This document shows, one piece after another, positions 28,579 through 37,332 of a stretch of 64,000 nucleotides of DNA. The stretch spans positions 2,294,001 through 2,358,000 of the forward strand of contig NZ_CP045809.1 of assembly GCF_025273675.1 (NCBI RefSeq), read 5' to 3'. The position numbers and the translations under genes were made by a program. The notes beneath the pieces were generated by a model. It did not search any database and was not told the DNA's origin. It saw only the letters and a list, made by a program, of their open reading frames with translations. The DNA is from Gordonia pseudamarae (GTDB taxonomy: Bacteria > Actinomycetota > Actinomycetes > Mycobacteriales > Mycobacteriaceae). Each line of letters begins with the position of its first letter. Positions within the stretch are counted from its first letter, which is position 1.

Positions 28579-28622
28579 GCGCCAGAAGTTCGTACGCGCC
28601 AGAAGTTCGTACGCGTACGAAC
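28579..28622. promoter_or_regulatory. Candidate TetR operator: tandem 17-base repeats ending in an 18-base palindrome
   Basis: Two identical 17-base copies of GCGCCAGAAGTTCGTAC lie head to tail at 28579-28595 and 28596-28612. The second runs into a perfect 18-base palindrome at 28605-28622 (half site GTTCGTACG). The block is in the 148-base gap between the divergent MFS and TetR genes, the usual place for a TetR operator. Binding is inferred. Confidence 0.65.
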
Positions 28623-28694
28623 GTACGCCGACGCGCGTGACTTGTGAAGGGGCGAAACCGGGCACGCCGTCGATTCATCGGTCAAGATGGACAG

Positions 28695-29321
28695 GTGACC
28701 AACTCCGCTTCGCTGAACCGGACTCGCATCGTCGACGCCGCGGTGAGTCTGCTCGAACACGAGGGTGCCGCGGGGCTGAGCATGCGCCGACTCGCCGAGG
28801 TGCTCGATTCCAAACCGATGACGCTCTACCACTACGTCCCCAACAAGTCGACACTGCTTGCCCTGGCGATGTCGGAGGTCGCGGCGCGGATGGATTTCCT
28901 CGACCCGCAGGGCCCCCCGCGGGAACGGATGATCGCCGTCGCGATGGACATGTACGAACGGCTCTCCGAGGTCCCGTGGATCGTCGACATCCTGCGCCAG
29001 GGCACGGTCACCGGTATTCCGGCACTCGCCATTGTCGATCGGTTCTTCACCGCGGCCGCTGAACTCGGCGCCGACGACCAGACGTGCCTGGACCTGTGGC
29101 GGGCCGTCTGGTACCTGGTGATCGCACAGATCAACTGGGACGGGGTGGTCGCAGCCCGTCGCGGCGGCGAACGGTCCTGGTACCAGGACGTCGACCCGGC
29201 GGATGTGGCGACTATGCCGCGGGTGGCGGCGATGCTGCCTCGCTGGGGTGACCTGGCGGCGGGCTTCGAGCTGAGCAAGGCCGTCGCAGCTCAGATCGAC
29301 GGAACGTTCACCTCCCGATGA
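28695..29321 (+). CDS. TetR-family transcriptional regulator
   Basis: 208 residues. The N-terminal DNA-binding domain reads RTRIVDAAVSLLEHEGAAGL followed by MRRLAEVLDSKPMTLYHYVPNKSTLLALA, with the helix-turn-helix in the second segment. The tail (residues 60-208) is an all-helical ligand-binding domain of the TetR_C type (LWRAVWYLVIAQINWDGVVA). GTG 28695 was chosen because it precedes the conserved start TNSASLNRTRIVD; the frame is open farther upstream but enters the promoter. No Shine-Dalgarno is present; CAAGAT at 28683-28688 could be the -10 of a leaderless message. It is probably the local repressor of the divergent efflux gene. Confidence 0.87.
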   Translation: MTNSASLNRTRIVDAAVSLLEHEGAAGLSMRRLAEVLDSKPMTLYHYVPNKSTLLALAMSEVAARMDFLDPQGPPRERMIAVAMDMYERLSEVPWIVDILRQGTVTGIPALAIVDRFFTAAAELGADDQTCLDLWRAVWYLVIAQINWDGVVAARRGGERSWYQDVDPADVATMPRVAAMLPRWGDLAAGFELSKAVAAQIDGTFTSR

Positions 29322-29679
29322 GCTCGGCCCGCGCCGAACCCGGCCCGCGCCGAACCCGGCCCCGACGATTTCGCCGACGCGGCGGTGCGCCGTATTGCGA
29401 CGATGACCGTGGGCGGCCATGCTTGCCGGCATGAGCACCAGCGAAGACTCCGGCGGCGGCATCCTCGACGCGTCGTTCGGCAAACTCCGGCTGCCGTTCG
29501 GCGCACGTGATCCCGATCGGCTTGTGCTCGCGTGCTCTGATTCCGTTGCGCGGGCGGTCACCGGCCACTGGTGCCACGCCGCTAGGCGCACACACCGGGA
29601 GCGGCGACCTCACCATCGTCGAACCCGACAGCGAGGACGTGGTGCGCCGCTGTGCCGGTCGCGGCGGTGACCGCTGTGG
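29322..29679. other. Gene-free interval with a 16-base tandem repeat
   Basis: No convincing gene was found here on either strand. Two identical head-to-tail copies of CGGCCCGCGCCGAACC occupy 29325-29340 and 29341-29356 right after the TetR stop. A frame starting at ATG 29419 has arginine-rich composition and no family motif. The stretch may be decayed sequence between two convergent genes. Confidence 0.5.
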
Positions 29680-30243
29680 TCAGGTGAACCGGAAGCGGGT
29701 GCAGTCGTCGGGGAACCTCGACCACGCCATCACGCGGTGCGGGGTGATCGCGCGCAGACCACCACCGTCGGTGGGGGACTCCCAGGAGTCCGGGCCGGGC
29801 CGATAGTCGAGGTCGTGATATTTGCCGAAGGCCGTCGCCAGGCGCTGCCCGAATCCGTCTGCGAGTGCGCGCACCGCGATCGAGGTGCCCTCGACGATCA
29901 CCACGTCGGTGCCGCTCTCCAGCGTGAGGGTGCACGCCGGATTGGCCTCCACGTTGCGGGTGTGCACGGTGGTGGGGGCGCCGTCGTAGAAAAAGCGATC
30001 GTCGAGCCATACACCCCATCGGGGGACGGTGTGCGGGGTGCCGTCCGGCCGAACCGAACCCAGCCAGTAGTGCGTGGCGGCGGCGAGTTTGCCCAGCACC
30101 GTCGCCCAGTCCAGGACGATGGTGGCGTTCTCGACTCCGTAGCCTTCGGGCATCGTCGGCCGGTCGATGCCCGCCCGGGTGAGCGGCGCCAGCGCGGCGG
30201 CGTCGGGGAGCGGATTGTCGGGGGTGGCCGAACGCAGGTTCAT
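29680..30243 (-). CDS. Pyridoxamine 5'-phosphate oxidase-family FMN/F420-binding protein
   Basis: 187 residues of the split-barrel flavoprotein fold. Recognisable stretches are THYWLGSVRPDGTPHTVPRWG, VWLDDRFFYDGAPTTVHTRN and VEANPACTLTLESGTDVVIVEG, with a tail WSRFPDDCTRFRF typical of actinobacterial members that bind FMN or F420 in redox or cofactor-handling roles. The ATG at 30241-30243 was chosen because the family-like sequence begins at MNLRSATPD; the longer open frame upstream is arginine-rich and runs into the next gene's region. The function is otherwise unassigned. It is leftward and convergent with the TetR gene. Confidence 0.82.
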   Translation of the reverse strand: MNLRSATPDNPLPDAAALAPLTRAGIDRPTMPEGYGVENATIVLDWATVLGKLAAATHYWLGSVRPDGTPHTVPRWGVWLDDRFFYDGAPTTVHTRNVEANPACTLTLESGTDVVIVEGTSIAVRALADGFGQRLATAFGKYHDLDYRPGPDSWESPTDGGGLRAITPHRVMAWSRFPDDCTRFRFT

Positions 30244-30307
30244 GGCCGGACAGTATGCACCAGGGGTGTGACAATCGGCCCCGAACGCGGCCCCGAACGC
30301 GGTGCCG

Positions 30308-30634
30308 TCAGACGGGGCCGAGTGCGGGCACCGCATCCCCCACGGGGCCGGTGACCGTCGCCGCGACATCGTAGAGCGGGCCCCCGCGCAGATACCCGAA
30401 CAGCGCGGCCCGATATCCGCGGGCATGGCTGGGGCCACACACTTCCGACGCAGGCTGTTCCAGAATCGACGACGCGTGATGGCACGCCCACGTCCCGGGC
30501 AGTGATGAGAGGTAGTCGACGGCGTCGGTGAAACCCCGACGGAATTCATCGAGATCGAGGGTGTTGTCCATCACATCGCCAGGGGAAGGGGTATGACCGG
30601 GGAAGTGGTGGTGGGTCGGATCGGAGGAGTTCAC
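30308..30634 (-). CDS. Hypothetical protein coupled to the recombinase gene
   Basis: 108 residues with no family I recognise. The sequence has a short His/Pro-rich start (SDPTHHHFPGHTPSPGD), then a helical part (LDLDEFRRGFTDAVDYLSSL) and GYRAALFGYLRGGPLYDVAA. There is no signal peptide or membrane helix. Its ATG (30632-30634, minus strand) overlaps the recombinase stop as ATGA, so it is almost certainly translated from the same message. This coupling is the main evidence that it is a real gene. It may be an accessory factor of the recombinase, which is an inference from context only. Confidence 0.55.
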   Translation of the reverse strand: MNSSDPTHHHFPGHTPSPGDVMDNTLDLDEFRRGFTDAVDYLSSLPGTWACHHASSILEQPASEVCGPSHARGYRAALFGYLRGGPLYDVAATVTGPVGDAVPALGPV

Positions 30635-31347
30635 CGGTCGCCCTCCCCAGTCCGATCGGCGTGCGGCTGATCGTTGTGTGTGTGATCGGCTCCGGTCCCT
30701 CCGGTCTGGCCGACTCCGGCCTGGTCGTCCTGGGCCAGGGTCCGGTACAGGGTGGCGCGGCTGACGCCGAGGGACTCGGCGATCGTCGGCACCCGCTCAC
30801 CGAGTGCGCGGCGGCGCCGGGCGATCTCGATCTGTTCGGCGTCGAGTACCCGCGGTCGCCCGACGGATCCGTCGCGGGTGGCGACAGGCCGATGCGGGGT
30901 GACGAATTCGCGCCGGTCCTGCGGGGGAGGGGCGCAAGCACGCGTCTCGGCCTCGTCACCGAGGTTTGCCAGCGATGCGAGGATCGCGACGATCGTCCGT
31001 CCGGTGGGGTCCGCGGTGTCGAGACCTTCCCGGACCGACCGCAGACGCAGGCCCCGCTCGAGCAGTGTGCGTACTGTGCGCATCACGTCGTCGGGGGTGG
31101 CGCCGAGCCTGTCGATACTGGCGACGACGACGGTGTCGCCGGTGCGCGCGTAGTCGAGCAGGGCGGCCAGGCCGGATCGGTGCGGCGCCGGGGAGCCCGG
31201 GGTGTGGACGTCGCTGTACACGCGGAAGCCACTGACCCCGGCGGCGGTCAGCGTCTCGAACTGCTCGTCGTCGTCGAGCCGTCCGGTGCTCGCCCGCGCG
31301 TACCCGAGCAATTCGCCGGGCGGCGAGCCGGAATCATCGATTGCCAT
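30631..31347 (-). CDS. Serine recombinase (resolvase/invertase family) with an altered active site
   Basis: 238 residues. The N-terminal catalytic domain shows YARAST (Arg and nucleophilic Ser), PHRSGLAALLDYARTGDTVVV (Arg-45 equivalent) and ASIDRLGATPDDVMRTV, where the usual DRLGRS/T has lost its second Arg (Ala instead). The C-terminal helix-turn-helix is RALGERVPTIAESLGVSRATLYRTL. Family members cut and rejoin DNA at dyad sites. A proline-rich spacer joins the halves and a charged tail follows. Upstream, a palindrome overlaps the likely -10 (31353-31365). The missing arginine may reduce activity, or the protein may now act mainly as a DNA-binding protein. It is cotranscribed with the small gene at 30308-30634. 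Confidence 0.82.
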   Translation of the reverse strand: MAIDDSGSPPGELLGYARASTGRLDDDEQFETLTAAGVSGFRVYSDVHTPGSPAPHRSGLAALLDYARTGDTVVVASIDRLGATPDDVMRTVRTLLERGLRLRSVREGLDTADPTGRTIVAILASLANLGDEAETRACAPPPQDRREFVTPHRPVATRDGSVGRPRVLDAEQIEIARRRRALGERVPTIAESLGVSRATLYRTLAQDDQAGVGQTGGTGADHTHNDQPHADRTGEGDR

Positions 31348-31352
31348 AGTAC

Positions 31353-31365
31353 TGAGACTATCTCA
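31353..31365 (-). promoter_or_regulatory. Palindrome overlapping the recombinase -10 region
   Basis: TGAGA-CTA-TCTCA is a perfect 5-base dyad with a 3-base centre, five bases upstream of the recombinase start. On the minus strand TAGTCT inside it is a plausible -10, seven bases before the ATG. This suggests autoregulation of a leaderless transcript. Confidence 0.45.
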
Positions 31366-31858
31366 TAAGAGTGAGAAAGTCGCGTATTTAAACCGGGGGA
31401 GGCCCTCGTAGGGCCTGGGTAATCCTTAGTGCACCGAGTGCGACCAGGCAATTATTTCGATACGGCATTTCGATACAGTAGAGATGCATATTGCGACTCT
31501 GTTTAGATACCGAGACGGTCGATTGTGGGAATACGAGACTGATTGCGGGAATATGAGACGGGATGTGCCGCGGACACCGGCGACGCCCCGACCCGAACAG
31601 TTCGCCCGGGTCGGTACAAGGTGCGTTCGCACCGGCGACCCGCGCCGTCGTGCTGGGTGCGCTGTGGGTGATTGGGGGTGCTCTACACCGCGGCGGATTG
31701 GTTCGATGTGGACTACCGATGGCTGGCCAGTCCGGCCTCCGGGTGAGGATTCGCCGACACGTCATCGTCCCGCCGGGTGCGGACTGACAAGCGCGTGCGG
31801 CCACCACGATACGATCACGGGGTAAACCCGCCGTTTCCCTGATCAAGGAGAATCCGCC
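31366..31858. other. AT-richer, repeat-bearing gap between recombinase and thrS
   Basis: No protein gene could be supported here. The first half (to about 31560) is visibly richer in A/T than anything around it. It contains ATTTCGATAC at 31454-31463 and 31467-31476, and two adjacent 20-base near-copies at 31521-31540 and 31541-31560 (GATTG-GGGAATA-GAGAC, 17 of 20 bases shared). The second half returns to high GC and holds the thrS leader, with AAGGAG at 31845-31850. Confidence 0.55.
31521..31560. repeat. Two tandem 20-base near-repeats
   Basis: Copy one is 31521-31540 and copy two 31541-31560; both read GATTG, one variable base, GGGAATA, one variable base, GAGAC, one variable base. The differences are T/C, C/T and T/G. 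They lie upstream of the serine recombinase, and GAGAC also occurs in the palindrome at its promoter. Confidence 0.8.
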
Positions 31859-33934
31859 GTGCCCGATGATGTTCTGGTGACCAGCCCCGCCACGATCCGT
31901 GTGCCAGCTGGGACCACCGCGGGTACCGCGCTCCGCGAGCACGACCTGCCCAACAAGGGGCCCGAGGCCGTCGTCGTCGTCCGTGATTCCCACGGCGAGC
32001 TCAAGGATCTGTCGTGGGCACCAGAGGAGGACACCGACGTCGAACCGGTGGCCGCCAACACCGATGACGGGCGCAAGGTCATCCGGCACTCCTGCGCGCA
32101 CATCCTGGCGCAGGCCGTGCAGGACGTGTTCCCCGACGCCCGGCTCGGAATCGGGCCGCCCATCACCGACGGCTTCTACTACGACTTCGACGTCGCCGAA
32201 CCCTTCACCCCCGAGGATCTGGTGACCTTGGAGAAGAAGATGAAGCAGATCATCAAATCGGGGCAGCGCTTCTCCCGTCGTGTCTACGCGTCCAAGGACG
32301 AGGCGCGCGCCGAACTGGCCGCCGAACCGTACAAGCTCGAACTGATCGACGACAAGGGTGCCGCCGACGACTCGGAGGTCATGGAGGTCGGCGGCGCCGA
32401 ACTCACCGTCTACGACAACCTCAACCCGCGCACCGGAGACCGAGAGTGGTGCGACCTGTGCCGGGGCCCGCACGTGCCCACCACCAAATACATCGCCGCG
32501 TTCAAGTTGACCCGCAGCTCGGCCGCCTACTGGCGTGGCGATCAGGCCAACGCCGGCCTGCAGCGCGTCTACGGCACCGCCTGGGAGTCCAAGGAGGCCC
32601 AGGACCTCCACCTCGAACGGCTGGCCGAGGCCGAAAAGCGTGATCACCGCAGGCTCGGCACCGAACTGGACCTGTTCAGTTTCCCCGACGAAATCGGTTC
32701 GGGCCTGCCGGTGTTCCACCCCAAGGGTGGCATCATCCGCAAGGAACTGGAGGACTACTCGCGGCTGCGGCATGCGCAGGCGGGCTACGAATTCGTTTAC
32801 ACCCCGCACGCCACCAAGGGCGACCTGTTCAAGCTGTCCGGGCACCTGGACTGGTACGCCGACGGCATGTACCCGCCGATGCAACTCGACGAGGAACGCG
32901 ACGGCGACGGCACCCTGCGCCGACCGGCCATCGACTACTACCTCAAGCCGATGAACTGCCCGATGCACAACCTGATCTTCCGCTCCCGCGGCCGGTCCTA
33001 TCGCGAACTGCCGCTGCGGCTGTTCGAGTTCGGCACCGTCTACCGCTACGAGAAGTCGGGCGTGGTGCACGGGCTGACCCGTGCCCGCGGCTTCACCCAG
33101 GACGACGCCCACATCTACTGCACCCGCGAGCAGATGGGTGAGGAGGTGCGTTCGCTGCTGCAATTCGTGCTCGACCTGCTGCGCGACTACGGCCTCGACG
33201 ACTTCTACCTCGAGCTGTCCACCCGCAACCCCGACAAATCGATCGGTTCCGACGAGGCATGGGAGGAGGCCACCGAGGTGCTACGGGAGGCGGCCTCGAG
33301 CTTCGGCCTCGACCTCGTCGACGATCCCGGGGGCGCGGCGTTCTACGCACCCAAGATCTCGGTGCAGGCCCGTGACGCGATCGGGCGCACCTGGCAGATG
33401 TCGACCATCCAGGTCGACCTGATGCTGCCGGACCGGTTCGAACTCGACTACACCGGCAACGACGGCGCCAAGCATCGTCCGGTGATGATCCACCGGGCGC
33501 TGTTCGGGTCCATCGAGCGGTTCTTCGGTGTGCTCACCGAGCACTACGCGGGCGCCTTCCCGGCATGGCTGTCGCCGGTGCAAGTGGTCGGCATCCCGGT
33601 CGCAGAGGCCTTCGCCGACCACCTCGACGGTGTGATCGGACAACTCAAGGCGCGCGACATCCGAGCCGAGGTCGACTATTCCGATGACCGGATGCAAAAG
33701 AAGATCCGCACGCACACCACCGGTAAGGTGCCGTTCATGCTGCTCGCCGGAGAACGCGACGTAGAGGCGGGGGCGGTCAGCTTCCGGTTCCGTGACGGTA
33801 GCCAGGTCAACGGTGTGCCCGTGGACAAGGCGGTCACGCTGATCGCCGACTGGGTGTCCGCCCGGCGCAACGAATCCCCGACGGCCTCGTTGTTCGACGA
33901 CTCCGCCGCGGTGGAGCAGGCGGCGACGCCATGA
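31859..33934 (+). CDS. thrS: Threonyl-tRNA synthetase
   Basis: 691 residues, normal for the family. Order: N-terminal TGS-like domain (1-65), second additional editing domain with [11 protein letters not shown] (about 78-88) and [10 protein letters not shown] (about 197), class II catalytic core with [31 protein letters not shown] and [11 protein letters not shown], then the anticodon-binding domain (about 575-670). It charges tRNA-Thr and removes mischarged serine. GTG 31859 has AAGGAG at 31845-31850. Its stop overlaps the next ATG (ATGA), starting an operon with the HIT protein and lipid genes. The same order is known in M. tuberculosis (thrS-Rv2613c-pgsA1-Rv2611c-pimA). Confidence 0.98.
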   Translation: MPDDVLVTSPATIRVPAGTTAGTALREHDLPNKGPEAVVVVRDSHGELKDLSWAPEEDTDVEPVAANTDDGRKVIRHSCAHILAQAVQDVFPDARLGIGPPITDGFYYDFDVAEPFTPEDLVTLEKKMKQIIKSGQRFSRRVYASKDEARAELAAEPYKLELIDDKGAADDSEVMEVGGAELTVYDNLNPRTGDREWCDLCRGPHVPTTKYIAAFKLTRSSAAYWRGDQANAGLQRVYGTAWESKEAQDLHLERLAEAEKRDHRRLGTELDLFSFPDEIGSGLPVFHPKGGIIRKELEDYSRLRHAQAGYEFVYTPHATKGDLFKLSGHLDWYADGMYPPMQLDEERDGDGTLRRPAIDYYLKPMNCPMHNLIFRSRGRSYRELPLRLFEFGTVYRYEKSGVVHGLTRARGFTQDDAHIYCTREQMGEEVRSLLQFVLDLLRDYGLDDFYLELSTRNPDKSIGSDEAWEEATEVLREAASSFGLDLVDDPGGAAFYAPKISVQARDAIGRTWQMSTIQVDLMLPDRFELDYTGNDGAKHRPVMIHRALFGSIERFFGVLTEHYAGAFPAWLSPVQVVGIPVAEAFADHLDGVIGQLKARDIRAEVDYSDDRMQKKIRTHTTGKVPFMLLAGERDVEAGAVSFRFRDGSQVNGVPVDKAVTLIADWVSARRNESPTASLFDDSAAVEQAATP

Positions 33935-34503
33935 CCGAGTCGCCAGGGGAGATCCGGGATGTGGGCACCGGCGACATCGACCGGTTGCAGCGTCTGTGGA
34001 CCCCGCACCGGATGACCTACATCACCGCAGAGCCCCGCTCGACGTCCAAGACGGGCCACCCGTTCCTCGACATCCCCACGATGTCCGATGAGGAGGGCCT
34101 GATCCTGGCGCGCGGAAAATCGGTGTACGCGGTGCTCAACCTGTACCCCTACAACGCCGGGCACACGATGGTGGTGCCGTACCGGCAGGTCGCCGACCTC
34201 GAAGCCCTGACCGCCCAGGAGTCGGCGGAGCTGATGGCGTTCACCCAGCACACCATCCGCACCATCAAGGCCGTGTCCAACCCCAATGCGTTCAACGTCG
34301 GACTCAACCTCGGCTACGCGGCGGGCGGTTCGCTGGCCGAACACCTGCATCAGCACATCGTGCCGCGCTGGGTGGGCGATGCGAATTTCATCACCGTCGT
34401 CGGCGACGCCAAGGTGATCCCGCAGCTGTTGCGCGACACCCGCGCTCTGCTCGCCGACAAGTGGCGCGAACTGTGGCCGGGCTCCGAGGCGGAGACCGTC
34501 TGA
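33931..34503 (+). CDS. HIT-domain nucleotide phosphorylase/hydrolase (Ap4A phosphorylase-like)
   Basis: 190 residues. The histidine-triad motif is visible as [14 protein letters not shown], preceded by the family segment [13 protein letters not shown]. The conserved front [21 protein letters not shown] and [21 protein letters not shown] matches the mycobacterial Rv2613c family, for which diadenosine-tetraphosphate phosphorylase activity is reported. It is thought to remove Ap4A made as a by-product of aminoacyl-tRNA synthetases, which fits its overlap with thrS (ATGA). It also overlaps the next gene (TGATG at 34501-34505). Confidence 0.92.
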   Translation: MTESPGEIRDVGTGDIDRLQRLWTPHRMTYITAEPRSTSKTGHPFLDIPTMSDEEGLILARGKSVYAVLNLYPYNAGHTMVVPYRQVADLEALTAQESAELMAFTQHTIRTIKAVSNPNAFNVGLNLGYAAGGSLAEHLHQHIVPRWVGDANFITVVGDAKVIPQLLRDTRALLADKWRELWPGSEAETV

Positions 34504-35180
34504 TGCTGAGCATCCTGGGCAGAGCATCGGTGTCGAAGGTCACCGCCCCTATCGGCAAGGCATTGCTGACCACCGGGCTCACCCCCGACATCATGACCGT
34601 CCTGGGCACTGTCGCCACGATCGCCGCCGCGGTGACCCTGTTTCCGATGGGCCATCTGTTCGTCGGCACGCTGGTCATCTGGCTGTTCGTCATGTTCGAC
34701 ATGCTCGACGGCGCGATGGCCCGCGCCAACGGGGGCGGTACCCGGTTCGGGGCGGTGCTCGACGCCACCTGCGATCGGATCGCCGACGGCGCGATCTTCG
34801 CTGGTCTGGCCTGGTGGTGCATCGTGGAGGAGCCGCACCGGCTGCTGTTCGTGGCGACGTTGATCTGTCTGGTCACCTCGCAGGTCATCTCCTACGCCAA
34901 GGCACGCGCCGAAGCATCGGGTCTGTACGGCGACGGCGGTCTGATCGAACGCCCGGACCGGCTCATCATCGTGCTCGTCGGTTCCGGGTTAACCGGTCTG
35001 GGAATCTGGTGGGCCATTCACGTCGCCATGTGGCTGCTGGCCGCGGGCAGCATCATCACTGTGGTGCAGCGGATGCATTCCATCGCGTCCTCGCCCGGCG
35101 CACGAGATCTGATTCCCATCGTCACAAAGGACGCCGTGGACGACGCGGACGACGGCGGCGTTCCGGGGAGCACGCCATGA
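34503..35180 (+). CDS. pgsA: Phosphatidylinositol phosphate synthase (CDP-alcohol phosphotransferase)
   Basis: 225 residues with about six membrane segments. The CDP-alcohol phosphotransferase signature is complete: DMLDGAMARANGG followed by GAVLDATCDRIAD, supplying the four metal-binding aspartates. In mycolic-acid bacteria the gene in this position makes phosphatidylinositol phosphate from CDP-diacylglycerol and inositol phosphate, the first step toward PI mannosides and lipomannan. The ATG at 34503 overlaps the HIT stop and was preferred to earlier in-frame codons inside that gene. The C-terminal tail is acidic (DDADDGGVPG). The stop overlaps the following ATG. Confidence 0.95.
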   Translation: MLSILGRASVSKVTAPIGKALLTTGLTPDIMTVLGTVATIAAAVTLFPMGHLFVGTLVIWLFVMFDMLDGAMARANGGGTRFGAVLDATCDRIADGAIFAGLAWWCIVEEPHRLLFVATLICLVTSQVISYAKARAEASGLYGDGGLIERPDRLIIVLVGSGLTGLGIWWAIHVAMWLLAAGSIITVVQRMHSIASSPGARDLIPIVTKDAVDDADDGGVPGSTP

Positions 35181-36103
35181 CCTCGGCCCCCAAGGTGTCC
35201 CCGGCCGAACGGCTGACCGATCTCGGTTACCGACTGGGCTGGTCGGCGGTGCGGTACGCCCCCGATTCACTGGCCCGCTCCCTGTTCGACATAGGCGGCG
35301 GATGGGCCGGGCGGCACGGCGGCGGACCCGATCAGCTGCGGCGCAACCTGGCCCGCGTGCTGGGTGTGCCTGCTGCGCAGGTTCCCGCCGAGACGGTCGA
35401 GGCGGCGGTCCGCTCCTACGCGCGATACTGGTACGAGGCGTTCCGGTTGCCCTCGATGGATCCGGCAGCCGCGGCCGCCTCGGTCACCATGCCCGAGGAC
35501 GATCAGGCCTGGCTCGCCGAGGACGTCGGCCGCGGCAAGGGCGTGGTGATCGCGCTGCCGCATTCGGGGAACTGGGACATGGCCGGGGTGTGGCTGGTGC
35601 GGCATTACGGACAGTTCGCAACCGTCGCCGAGCGACTCAGACCCGAGTCGCTCTTCCGCAGGTTCGTCGACTACCGCGAATCCCTGGGCTTCGAGATCTT
35701 CCCACTCTCCGGCGGCGAACAACCACCGTTCACCATGCTCGCCGAGCGCCTGCGGGCCGGGGGCATCATCTGTCTGCTCGGTGAGCGAGATCTCGCCGAA
35801 CATGGTGTCGAGGTCGAGTTCTTCGGTGAGAAGACGCGGATGCCGGCCGGCCCGGTCCGGCTCGCCATCGACACCGGCGCAGCCCTCAAGGTGGGTCACC
35901 ATTGGTTCGGTGACGGTGTCACCTCACACGTGAGTTGTGGACCCGCCATCGACACCTCGGGCGGAGTGGAGGCCACCACACAACTGCTCGCCGACGCCTA
36001 CCAGCGCAACATCGCCGCGCATCCCACCGACTGGCATATGCTGCAGCCGCTGTGGGAATCCGACTGGTCGGACGAGCGCCGGGCCCGGATCGAAGGAACC
36101 TGA
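35177..36103 (+). CDS. patA: Phosphatidylinositol mannoside acyltransferase
   Basis: 308 residues of the LPLAT/HtrB family. The acyltransferase motif HX4D-like segment is ALPHSGNWDMAGVWLVRHYG, and the second conserved block is ICLLGERDLAEHGVEVEFFGEKTRMPAGPVRLA in two parts around residues 200-235. The position between PI-phosphate synthase and pimA matches mycobacterial Rv2611c, which transfers palmitate to the mannose of PIM1/PIM2. It would act at the inner face of the membrane. ATG 35177 overlaps the preceding stop (ATGA), implying coupled translation. Confidence 0.95.
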   Translation: MTSAPKVSPAERLTDLGYRLGWSAVRYAPDSLARSLFDIGGGWAGRHGGGPDQLRRNLARVLGVPAAQVPAETVEAAVRSYARYWYEAFRLPSMDPAAAAASVTMPEDDQAWLAEDVGRGKGVVIALPHSGNWDMAGVWLVRHYGQFATVAERLRPESLFRRFVDYRESLGFEIFPLSGGEQPPFTMLAERLRAGGIICLLGERDLAEHGVEVEFFGEKTRMPAGPVRLAIDTGAALKVGHHWFGDGVTSHVSCGPAIDTSGGVEATTQLLADAYQRNIAAHPTDWHMLQPLWESDWSDERRARIEGT

Positions 36104-36193
36104 GCCGATGAACGACCCTGCTTTGATCGTCCACCCCGCATTGACTGTCCATAAGGTATCCGCACCATCGGCTCACCCGTTGCGGACATCGCG

Positions 36194-37318
36194 GTGAAGA
36201 TCGGGATGATCTGCCCGTACTCCTTCGACGTCCCCGGAGGAGTACAGGCACATGTGGTGGAACTGGCCGAGGTGTTCGGTCGGCGCGGCCATCAGGTCAG
36301 CGTCCTGGCCCCGTCGGCGGACACCACCGGCCTGCCCGACTACGTCGTGTCGGTCGGCCCGGCTCTGGCCATTCCCTACAACGGGTCGGTGTCGCGGGTC
36401 AACTTCAGCCCGCAGGGCTATATGCGGTTGCGGCGCTGGATCGCCGACAACGAGTTCGATGTGCTGCACGTACACGAACCCAATTCGCCGTCGACGTCGA
36501 TGCTGGCGCTGATGGTGGCCTCCGGGCCGATCGTGACCACCTTCCACACCGCCACCACGCGGTCGTTGTGGCTGACCGTCTTTCAGGGCATCCTGCGGCC
36601 CTACCACGAGCGGATCGCCGGCAAGATCGCCGTCTCGGAACTGGCGCGGCGCTGGCAGATGGAATCGCTGGGCTCGGACGCGGTGGAGATCCCCAACGGC
36701 ATCAGCGTGTCGAGTTTCGCCGACGCCCAACCCCTCGACGGCTACCCGTGGGAGGGCGGTTCGATCCTGTTCCTGGGCCGCTACGACGAGCCGCGCAAGG
36801 GCGTCGACATCCTGATGCGGGCGTTGCCGGCCATCGTGGAGCGGTTCCCGAAGGTCCGGGTGCTGGTCGTCGGCGGCGGCAACGAGCGCGCACTGCGCCG
36901 CCGGGCCGGATCGCTGGCCGATCATCTGGTGTTCCTCGGTCAGGTCGACGACGCCACCAAGGCGCGTGCGCTGCGTTCGGTGGATGTTTACTGTGCGCCC
37001 AACCTCGGCGGCGAAAGCTTCGGCATCGTCCTGGTGGAGGCGATGGCGGCGGGGGCGGCGGTGGTGGCCAGCGATCTCAACGCGTTCCGGCGGGTGCTCG
37101 ACGACGGCCGCGCCGGACGCCTGGTGCCCACCGGGTCGGCCGAGGGCCTGGCCACCGCGGTGATCGAACTGCTCGGCGACGACACCGCCCGCGCCGAACT
37201 GGTCGCGCGGGCCCGGGTGCGGGCGGCGCGCTACGACTGGTCGCGGGTCGCCGACCAGATCCTGCGGGTGTACGAGACGGTGACGGTCGGCGCCGGACCC
37301 GTCATCATCTCCGACTGA
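36194..37318 (+). CDS. pimA: Phosphatidylinositol mannosyltransferase PimA (GT4)
   Basis: 374 residues with two Rossmann-like halves of a GT-B glycosyltransferase. The N-terminus MKIGMICPYSFDVPGGVQAH holds the glycine-rich acceptor/donor loop. HVHEPNSPSTSMLAL and FLGRYDEPRKGVDIL are characteristic of PimA, and the late GESFGIVLVEAMAAGAAVV contains the EX7E motif that binds GDP-mannose. It adds the first mannose to phosphatidylinositol. GTG 36194 starts 90 bases after the acyltransferase; I see no strong Shine-Dalgarno. The genes pgsA-patA-pimA together form the PIM-initiation cassette. Confidence 0.96.
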   Translation: MKIGMICPYSFDVPGGVQAHVVELAEVFGRRGHQVSVLAPSADTTGLPDYVVSVGPALAIPYNGSVSRVNFSPQGYMRLRRWIADNEFDVLHVHEPNSPSTSMLALMVASGPIVTTFHTATTRSLWLTVFQGILRPYHERIAGKIAVSELARRWQMESLGSDAVEIPNGISVSSFADAQPLDGYPWEGGSILFLGRYDEPRKGVDILMRALPAIVERFPKVRVLVVGGGNERALRRRAGSLADHLVFLGQVDDATKARALRSVDVYCAPNLGGESFGIVLVEAMAAGAAVVASDLNAFRRVLDDGRAGRLVPTGSAEGLATAVIELLGDDTARAELVARARVRAARYDWSRVADQILRVYETVTVGAGPVIISD

Positions 37319-37332
37319 AGGGTCCGTACCCC

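Noticed and set aside
29419..29670. Possible small gene after the TetR regulator
   Set aside because: Arginine-rich composition, no motif, no ribosome-binding site and overlap with equally poor frames on both strands.
31484..31825. Possible small rightward gene upstream of thrS
   Set aside because: It starts in the repeat block, is rich in Arg, Cys and Trp, and has no family motif.
31388..33163. Antisense open frame of about 590 codons across thrS
   Set aside because: ThrS on the other strand is unmistakable; the antisense product has no recognisable motif.
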